Made by a program: the position numbers and the translations under genes. The notes under the pieces were generated by a model. The model made no database searches and had not been told where the DNA came from. It was given only the letters and a program-made list of their open reading frames with translations. Positions 47,701 to 59,700 of a DNA stretch of 64,000 bases are shown piece after piece. Each line of letters opens with the position of its first letter. Within the stretch, counting starts at the first letter, position 1. The stretch comes from Ophthalmolycus amberensis (Eukaryota > Chordata > Actinopteri > Perciformes > Zoarcidae), in the NCBI GenBank assembly GCA_024529925.1, contig JAFEUB010001102.1, forward strand, positions 964,001 through 1,028,000. The letters run 5' to 3'.

Positions 47701-50700
47701 CATTTCCTTACTTGTTTCTTTAAAATAGCAACCCTGCGGCCATAAAATTCATCATTCCTTCAACAATCTATTAACATACGGACGTACAAATGTACATTTT
47801 GTACCTTGTCACGGACAAGGTTTTCAAACAGTTTCCAGTTGTCTTTTTAACAAAAACTGACGTAAAATGACAAGTGTTTTCAATGGTTAGGCGCTATGTA
47901 TTAACCAGACTTCGCTGTATAAGATAAATCAAAGCTCTTCTCTCTGATAAAGGCCCCTGTACTGTGGCTGAACTGTGATAATGTCGGTCTTTTTATTGGG
48001 TATTAAATACTCTTTGAGCCTTTTATCCAAGACTAAAGGCTATAATTCCTCACTGTGCACTTTACGATTTTGCATTACTTCATGCCCCTTTTTTGTGTTT
48101 ATGCCTCACCGCACAACGATTAAAGTAAACCCTGAACCTTGATCTTAGAGAAGGCACATCGTGTCTTCAGATTGGCACGAAAGCTGAGGAAACCTTCTTC
48201 TCCACAATCGTTGGTGTTCAGTACACGAGGTAAATAAAGAAACTGTTGCAGCTCAGCTTAAGAAAGAGAAGTACATCAAGAGATTCAGCCTTTTAAGCTG
48301 GAATACTGAATAAACAAAAAAGAAACACAGAAGACAGGACAGAGAAGCAAGAGTTGCTTTTTTTCCCAGATGTTTTATATTTTTGATGACAGCAGAAAAA
48401 AACAAAAGTACAGATTTATGTTCCTTTTCTTTCTTAATGTTTGGAGAAGCCTACGAGATGAGGGGATCACAAATGAAAACTCTAGAGGATGAAGAACTCA
48501 ATAAATAGAAACAGGCAGAGAAAGTGAGAAAGAGAGAGAGAGAGAGATCAAAGGAGGGTCTGAACTTCACAATCAAAGAAGAATAACGAACAGAAAGGCG
48601 CTTGCCCACTGCTGAGACCCCCCTTCCCTCCGCTTAACTCCCAAGTAATGCAGTGTGAAATGTAAAACAGGGCCACAGACACAATGGTCCACAGTGTTGT
48701 CAACAATCATCAAGACAGAGATTCAGAGGGAGATCTTACACTTAGGCTCAGTATGCAAGGTTCCACTTTGGGCTTTGTTATCTAGGCAATATTTCTAATA
48801 TTTTTAGTTTGCTTTTCTTTTCCCCCAAACTTCTTTTTCACCTCATCTGTATCTGAAAGGTGAATTTGTTAACTGCCATTGGACGGTCAGCTATCTTCGG
48901 CGTCATTGTCACGTAGTCGTTGCGGTGTGGCTATCGCTAGCAGGCTCCGGCTGGGCTCTGCATCCCATGGCGTCTAGGATGTCGCTCAGGATTTGATATT
49001 GAGGGCGCGAGCAGACCTGTCGTGGTGCCAATCCCTCAGACGGGCATAGCGGGGACTCTGAATCTCAGTGAGGAACTTTTCCCTGACCGACAGCAACAGA
49101 GATATGAAAACAGAGATAGGCAGGAAGGAAACGGAGGGTAGGGGAGAGAACAAACACAAACAAGAGCATGAGAGCAGAAAGTGGAATAAAGTGCACAAAA
49201 AGGTGAAAAAGTAGCAGAGAAATAAAAACAGGTGAAAACACCAAAGACGGAACAAGGATATGATGATAGGGCCGGAAGGCAAATATTGAAAGTGAAAGAA
49301 TATTTTCATATTTTGGGAGATATGCTGATCCACTTTCTTTGCCAAGAGTTAAATGAGAAGATTGACTCTTCCGTTTGTTAAATACAGCCAGTAGCCAAGT
49401 GCCGAGCGTAGCACAGAGCAAACAGCGAGCCTGGCTCAGTCGGAAGGTAACAAAACCCACCTCCCAGCATGAAGCTCACTAATGAACACGTTTCATCCCG
49501 TTTATTTAAAACATACTAAAAGCACAAACAACACAATGTGGTTTCAAGGGGCGTTGTGCGTCGCGCTGCATCTTAGCGGGGGACCAGTCACCTCCCAGAG
49601 TCTATGCTGGAGGCCGAGCAACCTCGTGGCGATGACGAGACTCACAGAAGTTAAAGCGCTCGGCTGAGGAACAGTCAATGGGTGGTGGTCAGATTTTGTT
49701 ACCTTTGAACAGAGACAGATTAGCCGTTTCCAGTCTTTATGCTAAGCTAATTGGCGGTTGGCTTATGAGCTGGGATACAGACGGGGGGGAATATCGGTCT
49801 TCCCAGCTATTCCATGGCAAGAAAACAATTATTTTATGTACCCAATCTTCAATTTCTTAAAATAAAAATGATGCTATGAATCAATAATAATAAAATAATC
49901 AAAAGGATGTACAAATCACACCACACATGCCAGTATTTGAAGAAGCAAAATTAAAATAAAGGTGGGTTTAAACCTTGAATTTCTGAAATGGTTGCCAAAC
50001 TGAAGCCTTCCACACACAAATGCACAAACACTGGAGACCGACGTGTTCAAATCAATGAAAGTCGAGATTTTACCTGGACCTCTTCACGATTTCATCATCT
50101 GGGTCCTGCACTGAGAGATCCAGGAGAGACACACATTAGCATGCCCTTCTGATTAAGAAAGTGCTTTTCAAAGACAAACAGCTGACCACGTGCGGTCCTT
50201 ACACAGCCTCTGTAGTAATAAACCTGTACATCTGTTTCTCAGACTGGTTACAGTCACGAGCAAATCTGTGTCACTGACGACAGCAGCCGCCCGACAGTTG
50301 AGGCCCCTCTCCACGGCAAAGAAAAATTTAAAATGAACACCCCTGATATCCACCTTTCCTGCATCTCTCACTCTGCTGCCACTCTCACCGATAGTCGCTA
50401 TGATCGGATCACATTAGATCAACTGCTCAGTCACAGGCCTTCACCTACACCTTATCTCGACTACCAGAGACGCCCCACCCCTAACCCATCACTCTCTGTT
50501 GTCTCACTCTCCCCGAGTACGCCAGGTCTGGTCCCCGACTTACTGAAGTCGGTGCCTGTGAGCTGGGCCAGGATGCGGAAGGAGCGGGACTGGGTGGTGC
50601 CGGTGCGGGGCTGCCAGTCCTCAGTGTCCTGGATCAGCCTCTCCTTGCTGCGGTCGTTGGGGATAAAACAGGGCAAGTTCTCCACCCTGAGGCCGTGCCT

Positions 50701-53700
50701 GCACACACACACACCCAGCAGCAGCACACAGCAGGCGCGGTTAACACAAGCCCAACGAGGGACTACCCACTCACACCAACCCGGCATTGAAAATAGAGGA
50801 CATCCTGCACGGATCATGCAATACTTAATGCTCAGCATCACGGTCACGCAATAAGCGAGCTAATGGACATCCATTACTTCGATTACTCATGGGCACACTA
50901 TATACGCTCATAAATGGACATTACCGCATTAGAGAGCGTATTTATAACTGTCATTAGAATCGATGAGAGATAACCTGTCAGACCTAGCTTAGTGTGTGGA
51001 AACATTATACTCATTCATATATATATATATATTAAAAGCTTATATTTTGATGGGCAACTCAAGAAGCATTTCCAACATTTCAGCAGGGTTGCCGGTCAAC
51101 TGCAGCATGCATTTATCATGAAGCCAGTAGAGGATGAAGATGAATGGTTACTAATAAAACTAGCTTTGTCCTTTAGCATCTCTATTCTGTAAACCGTATC
51201 TGCGGATCTACGGAAGAGCAACAACTCTCCTCTCTTGTCATATCTAGCCTGGCCACAATAACCTAATAAGCTGACAAGCCAGCCGGCATGCAGCCGCCCC
51301 TTACTTGTACTCTTGGCACACATCACCATCGTAAGTCGCTTCACCCCTGTAGAACAGACCAAAGGTGAAATAGATTGTACAAAGATGTCAGAGGGGAGAC
51401 AGACGATAGGCGACATTAACATAAAGAGAGATTTTGACGGGTTAAGAGCTTTTAGACATTGTGATGTTCATAGTTTTGTTTTCAGTGTGACTTGTGAATT
51501 ACTCCTCTAATCTTTGCCTTTTTCTTGTAAATTATTAGATGATTTTAAATTAAGTTATTGAAAAAAAGATATATATATATATAGTTTTTTATATTCATCA
51601 TAAAGGCTCACTACCAGTAAACGTATGCAACCGGAGAAGGGTTGCAAGCACACTAAGAGAGGTCACAAGACAAAAAGGAGTGGAACTATTGTGTGCGAGT
51701 GTAAATGGCAATTTAAAAAAAAGGCAAACAAGCAAACATTTGTCTGGACTGTTCATGAAAATAGAAATATACTAACTTGTCAAGAGCTTCCATCTGTCAC
51801 GTTTAAAGAAAAGAGGAAAACAGAAAATCAGAAGAAGATCAGAGTTCAGCTTTAAGTTAAACTGAAGAAAAACCAGAACGTGTCGATACTGTATATGTCA
51901 TGGGTCGTCCACAACAGAAGACCAAAAATGCAGGATGCAAAAAATAAAAAAAAACATGCAAGAGATGCCACAAGACATGCAGTTATTGTCAACAAGCTCA
52001 GAGAGAAAGACAGCATTGTTTGTCTGTCAAATCATCTATTGTCCCCCTGACCCGAAATGACTGGCACCAAACCTTTGCCAAACATCTCACCCATGTGCAC
52101 AAATGCTTTACAGAGTTATGTAAATGGATGTAGCATTTGCCCAAAGAAGAAAAGAAAAGAAACACCCCGTCGCCTGATTCATGTGCCGTTGAAGTTAGTC
52201 TAATTTCTCTTGTGCTCTGAACTCCATCCACAGCGAGAAATGCCACAGCAGTGACGCTTCCTGATGTCAGGGTAAGCTCTGTACAAACACCATCACACCA
52301 AACCTGTTTGAATGCGACAGGCCGAGACACATCAGACATTATGCTGTTTGCATCGGACCGTTTACTGTCTGGAGAAATCCAACAATGTCTTCATCGGATG
52401 AGGGCCGAGAGTTATAATTAAGCTCTAATCTTCTCAAAAGTGGCCGGAGGAATGGGTTCAGGCCGTCTACAGAGAAACTTCACAAAAAATGTGAGAAGCT
52501 CTCGACAGCAAGCAAGTGTGGCTGCTTAAATTATCGAGCACCGGGGCAGTAAAAGCTGATGAGAACTCAGCAGAATTTACGAGTGAGGCTAAATACAGCC
52601 AACGGGCCACATCTCACCAATGGCTGCAGTCGGATCACGCTACGCCCACCATGATCCGAATCACAGGAACCAGACTGTCCTGTCCTCAAAGACTATCTCA
52701 CGCCACACTGCCTTCTGGATCATCTAAAATGAGGTTTGGTCCATTCCTGGAATCCTTGTAAAATCTGAAAACTGGTCAAATTCAGACATTTATTTTGTGT
52801 AATTATAGACGCAAGAGTTTGGTCATTGGAGCAGTGACTTCATTTTTAGTACACAGCAGAGATGATAGCTGCATTACAGCTCTGAAACCTGAAAAGTTAT
52901 AATAATTTACCACCAAATTGATCAATAAAGTTTTCAAGGAGAGACTGAAGATTCACTTTTCCAACACAACCGATCAAACGTTTACTGGAGGGACAACATG
53001 TGAGAAGGCTCCACTTCAAGAGTTGGTTGAGCAGCTTTTACTTGGCCCATGAAATGCGTTTCATAAAAAAAACAAGATGCACCGTGATCAAGACTTCCCA
53101 TCATTACTACTGTGATGTGACAAATGACCCGATAACTTCAGTAAATCATGGAAAAAAAATGATTCCAAAGAGGAAGTTGACACCGACATCACCAGTAAAT
53201 TATGAGCTATGTAATCAAATGTATTATCAGGAGGTATGACTTCTGACTAATGCAATGTTTTACAAACACTTCTAATAGCTGAGAAATACTGCACTTGAAA
53301 ATTAATTATCTTTCTTTTCAACGTCCTACTGACCGTAGAAGCAAGATGCAAGTAACAATCACAGTCGATCAATAACCCGTCTGTTGAAATAGCGAATCAG
53401 TTTGAAAAGGTGGATCGATTTGCAAGAAATTATACATTCCCTCAAAAGTTTAAAAAGTCTTACTTTTTAGTATTTGTCTATCCCTCTCACATATAGTGAG
53501 GATGACGGGAACAAAAGGAAAAGACTGGAGAAAAATCAATAGCACAAAAATAGATCATAACTTCTACAGCGGCCAAAGAGACAAAAAGAAGAGCCAGAGA
53601 AAAAATAAAATTGATTTTAAAAAGGCCATAAAACTGTGACTGATTATATTGACACATCCTTCAGTAATCTCTGTAAAACAGGTTTTGTCAACCGATGAAT

Positions 53701-56700
53701 TCCTTTCAGCTGAAGGAACCAGCTTGAATTGCAAATGTCAGCTAAATATCCCCCGCTATGCTAACGAAGCGTTTGCTTTCAGCTGTACGATAAAGGCCAA
53801 CAGGATCATTAAGGTTTGTTTTGACAAGAGCTGACAACCTCCTCCTCCCTTCACACCACCCCCCCCCCCCCCCCCCCCCCAAGTCATTCTATGGCCTGAG
53901 TCCATCTATGATACGATCCATAGTGGCAGCTTATTACTGCTGGTGTCTTAAACAACCGCATACGTTTATACACAAGTCATCATATGCTTGGTGTCTTGTT
54001 TGTCACATTATTGGCAGAAAGTGGAATCATTAAGTAGATCTCAGCAGTGAGTCAGCAGCATACTGTTTATGTTTCCTGGAATGCATCTTAAAATCGGTGA
54101 CATAAATTTGGCAATAGACTTAAGTAAATTGTTAACATAACGTCGTTTGGAAATCCTGAAGGAGTTATTTTCTCCTTAGCGTAAAACCAGAATAATGAGA
54201 CATCAAAAAAACCCATTAAAACCACATTAGTCACATTGTGGTTCCGAAGGGAATAGTGTTTATTTATCCACCTACCCATTCTGCGGCTGCTGCATACTGG
54301 CACGGCCCTGTGAGCTTTGGGTGTTAAGTTTAGGGGAGTAGGCCACAGGTTTAATAGCAGGCCCCGAGTTGGCACTACCACCACCTGCTGTAAATGGCCT
54401 CGCCATCTTGTTAATGGTGGTGCTGGGGGCAAAGGAGTACTTTGGCTGCACAGAAGCCGGAGCAAGTGAGTCCTACGAGGGCGTGGGAGAGGGAGACAAT
54501 GCAGCACAGCAAACAACATGCGGTTAGACATTTTTGAGACACAATGAAAAAAAGGTCTTTCTGCTGTTGCACAATCCCAAGGTTTATATTAAGAAAGCTT
54601 CCAGCGCAGCCCAATATTTTTTATATTGCAAATTATTACTCCGGGGCTGAAGGATCAGCTTTGTCAAAGCCTGCAGGCTTTTCTCTGTGCACGGAAGAAG
54701 TGCTTAAGAAGTGTGAACACAGACATTTTATTTGTGTTGGCAGTCGGCCACGGACTGGCCAAAGTAATCTGCTGCTGCTGGTAAAAGGGAAAATGCTCAA
54801 AGTGAGAAATTGTCATATTTGACTGACGCGTCTCACTAATGAGATTTCTCACCGAGCATTATGCTCAGACTGCAAAAGAACACCCACTGAAATGGAGCAC
54901 TGACTTTGTGAGGAGTATTTTGTTCCTGCCGTGTTTGCTAAAAATATCGTGCAGCACAAAGCAGTTCATGACACCGTTGTACCATACACGGCGTTATCAG
55001 TTGGGCAAGTAGCTCTAAAGAGATGCGATAGTGAAACTATTTGCATGAGTATTACACACTGGCTTCAGGGATTGTGCAAGGCATCACTAAATAAACCACA
55101 GAAAACTCCAAAAGCAATATTCACAACACTCCATCCAGCAAACAACTAATCTAGCGACTCAGTGATGCTTCGCTAATGCACAGTGCATGGACTCTGCGAG
55201 GGCTCGACAGGTGACTCCAGTGAATTTAAACACAAAGTGACATAACACACTATTGAAGCCAATTGTGAGCAATGATTAAAGGAAGTTTCCAATTCAATCA
55301 ACGTCACTGTAGTCCTGTAGCAGACCATGCCAAAGCATCCCAGTGTTCATGCAGAGGTGAGCGCAATGTTTCGGACAGATTTAGTCTTACCTTCTGGTCT
55401 CCACCCGCTTTGAAAGCTCTGTGAAAAGAAGAGACAATACACACTTACAATAAACTCAAACACGAAAACTGTTATTTAATAAATCACACAAGTCTGCAAT
55501 GTTTCAGTCAAAGGAAAAGTTGCGTTTGAGACAACGGCAATGTTGAATCTCCTGAACAATTTACTTACGACGACTTATACTGCAACACTTTTGAAACAAA
55601 ACTAGTATTACACATTGTACTAAATCTAAATTACAATGACAAAACCTGGGCTATAATAAATGAGTCCTGATTACACAGATACAAATATCCACCTCATATT
55701 GCACAAAGACTAATTGCTGGACTCTCACAACATTGTAAGCAGCTTAGAGAGTGACTTTAGTTTTCAATTAGATTTTCTTTTGGTTTTTACTGAAAGGCTC
55801 TTATTGTTGTAGTTTTGGCCATCCTTCCCATTAGTTAAGACAACATTCTAACAACAAGCTTGATTGCTTAAATAGGGAGTTGCAGGAACCCTGCTTGAGA
55901 CGGTTTTATTGCAAACAAGTGATCAGACGGGACCAGTTCAACCCACTTATCTAAACCACTCACAGATGCAAGAATAAAAAGAGAATGCACTCATAATACC
56001 CATAATAATTATCCAATGCATCATAAAACTACATGAGCACACATGTACGACTGAACCAAGAAGTATCCCTACTGTTGGATTCAGGATGTTTACAGCTCGG
56101 TTGTAAGTTCACTTTTGTTTTCATATCTGTGGTTTTGGATAATTGGGTTGAAAACTGGACTTGTTTGCTTACAATGCGTGCTTGTGATGCCCCATGGACC
56201 CCACTGCAACGCCGTCTCAAACGGACTCCCCTTACGCCCGCATGTCAACAATTAACCTAAAAGATGGTACAAGCAATAGAAATGATGCGAGAAAAGAACC
56301 AGGTTGTAAAAACAACCTTCTGCAGCAGATTCACAATGCTGCACAAGCCACAGTGTAGCGCGCTTCCTTACTCTAATCACAGGATTCACATTGCTGCGGT
56401 GCCTTTGCTGACTGGAGGAGACGGTTCATTAAAATATCTTAACACAGTAAACATGTAGGCACCTAGCTTTATATTGCTGCTGGCTCCTGAAATAACTCAA
56501 ACATAAACCACTACCATCCTCTGCCCAATGTTTGCATGCTGCACAGAGCTCCCACGGGGTTAAGCAAGAATGAACCAGCCCTCATTGTTTCAGGCTACAG
56601 TCGCACAAAACAATGGGCAGCGCTTCCTGCTGACAATGAGGAATGAATAAGCACTCGTCGCTGCCTGCTCAACACTAGATAGAGTCGGGTTGAAGACAGG

Positions 56701-59700
56701 ACGACAACAGGGCTGTATAGATGGAGAGTGAGAGGAGCGAAGGGAAGGCTACCGACATGTCTGTGCGTGTCACACTTCTGGGAGACTAATCAATGTGACG
56801 TTCATAGCGCTTCAGCTCGCCTTAACCCACAATGTGATGAGTCACACTTCAAAGCAGCGATACAAGGACCGTCTATGACAACCGCTACTTACTGTATTCA
56901 TTTTGGCAAACTGGACTTAATGCGGAGATGATTAAGTCACCGTTTCATGGAATCCGTTGTTTTGTTTTTTTTGCTTGGCCCAAATTTGACCTGTACTGAA
57001 ACTAAATATGCACACTATGAGCTCATTTCCTGCCTCATTTCATCTCAACATCTCCCATGATACTGTAATTAACTTTGCACACATCACCGACAAAACTCCA
57101 ACCAAAAAACCTGGAGGCCGATCCTCGACATTGAGATACGGACCTTGTGAGTCCCTGTAGCTGCGACATGATCTCCTTTCTTTGAAGCTGAAAATCTATT
57201 GCCCGTATTGTTTTGGATTCCACTTCCTATAAAAAGCCCCTGGATAAAGCCTCAACCTTCCCCATAAAAATGACACCAAATGATCATTGGTGTTGAACAA
57301 AATGAAGGCACTAAAGCAAACAATAGACCATATGTCATCACCGTGCGGCTGTCCTCCTCCTCTTCACATAAAAGAAACAGGTGGATTGCAGCCAAGACAC
57401 GAATAAATAAAACTGACAACAGCTCTTCTCTGGGAAGTGCTTCAGCAAAACAATATTTGTCTTACAATACAATAATAGGAGAAGGCGAGATGAAGAGAGC
57501 AGACTGGGGAGTCATGGGTCGTGGAAGAATGTGAGATGTTTACAATAGCTGGCCTCCACATGGAGATGAGGGATAGAGGAGGGAAACCCCCCAATGCCGC
57601 ACAAAGTACGGTGAAGTGAAGCTGTGGCTTATCACAGGCCTATCCAAGCATTACACCAGTCCTGTGAGGGAACGGTTCATTAAATGGGCTTGTGTTTTAA
57701 AATGCAAAACAATATTTGCTGCCATCACCGCCCAATTTTAAACAATATTTCACACACAAAGCTACAGGTTTTTGGTATGCAACACCCCTCAACACCTCAA
57801 TTTCATCTTCCTTCACAAGAGAAATCCTTACAAGAATAAAAACAAATCTCAAACCCGCAGAGAAATAACTACAGCAAGCTTTCAGTGTAATGAAGTTTGC
57901 TATGATAACACACAAAAGATGATTTGTTCTAAGTCGTTCAAAATTTGTTTACATAATTCACATTCAGGTTTTGGCATCGCATAGTCGCCCAAAACAGCAA
58001 GGAAGCAGACCGAGTAGAATCAGCTCATCACAGGTTCAAAATATGTTTGATAATTAAGGACATCTTGTTAAGATAACACTATCCAAGTCTGAGTTTGAGT
58101 TCTGAACGTCCGTTAGACGGACGCATCATCCTGCTCAAGTAGAACGACTGATCCATCCCTCTGCAGAGAGCGTGGCGTCACTTTCTTTGACTTATCCCCT
58201 CACCACAGAGGCCAACAGGACTCTCCCAGTCACTTTTCTAATTCTCCTCTACTTTTAAACTCTGAAAAACCCCACCCATGTCTCTACTGCTCTCTCTCCT
58301 TCACACACACTCCTTTTAAGGCATTTAGTGTTCGTTCCGTGTGACGTCTTTCTGCAGGAATACAAAAAGAAACATGCAACATCAGCAGTGCGTCTTCTTG
58401 GCTGTATGAAATGCAGGAATTGCAGCTCTTTGACAGCAAAGAGCTGCAACCTTTTAGAACACCCCTACTAGATACAGTAACTCTCATTATCTTTGGGCAT
58501 AATGATAACCTGCTGCAATATTTATGAAACTACATATTGCATACAAGATTGTAGTAGTAACACTCTACAACGCCCCAACTCAAAATCTGCCTTTGATCCC
58601 CCCCACCCCCCCCCCCCAAGTTTAACAATCTCTGTATGCGCTACCTCCAACCACCTCTCCTTCTCTTCTTATTCATCTTTCCTCCATTGTTCAGAGAAAA
58701 ATAAAATCAGAACTTCCGGGATTAAAGTCATACATTTACGAGAAAAAAAAAAAGTTTTTTTCTCGTAAATTTGCTGCTTTATTCTCAAAGAATATCAAAT
58801 TTGCAAGATTATTAAATCATAAATTCACAAGGTAAAAAAATCGGAAAGATGGGGGAACGCAAAACCAATGCGAAATAGTTCACTTTGCAAGGTTGGATCA
58901 ACCTGGTCACACCACAGATGCCTATCCTGAACACTGCGGCGACGTGAGCCGCCGAGTGCAAAATATGTTGTGTTGTGACGAACTCTCCATCCATCCATTC
59001 GTTCTTATCTCCGGATGGCAGGAGCAGCAGGTTAAGCAGAGTATTAAAGACGTCCCTCTCACCAGCAAACTCTAAGGACATAATTCACCGTAATCTGTGG
59101 TTCAACACAAGCACTTATGTTATGTACCTTTTCTGTGTTATTTCCCCTTCACACCGACAGTCACAGTTGGGTGCAGTCCTTTAAACGCGTCAATGTGTAA
59201 CTTTGGTAACACGCGTTTTAATATCAAAGAGACATGTATGCATCTTTCAGAACCATCACCTCACTCAGAAGCAATCCTTACGATAATAATACTTTGAGAG
59301 TAAATTTCACCTAATTTATCTATCAGAGTTTTTGTCTCGTCAAGTTCTCTCTAAATATTACTATCCTCCCCCGACCAGTAATATTATTTTTTCCTACAAT
59401 TGCCCGAAGACGCAGTCGTACTTTTCACCTTTCTCAAGCTATTCTATTCAAACTAAAGTGAAACTCTACGCCTCGCAGATACTGTGGATACTTTTAAAAG
59501 CCAGCTCAAAACCCACCTGTTTAGGCTGCCGTTTGTGTAAAAGTAAACCCATGTCCTCGACCTGCTCTTAAAATATGTTTTACATTTTTATTTTATTTTT
59601 ATTTTTTTACTTTTCTCTGTGTATATAATTTATTGACCCTAGGGTCACATTGTGTTTTTTATGCTTTTAAATGTCTGCTCTGTTAAGCACTTTGTGATGT

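Larger units (their letters stand above)
45820..50073 (-). other. pdlim7: pdlim7 intron (4.3 kb) with alternative terminal exon
   Basis: Contains the LIM-less terminal exon (48986-49082) and an eroded inverted-repeat element (49298-49848). It also holds A-rich runs (46365-46390, 46591-46604), a C-rich stretch (46942-46964) and a GA run (48529-48547). AT-rich sequence between 47400 and 48100 includes a minus-strand AATAAA at 47992-47997, possibly ending the short isoform. Confidence 0.75.
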
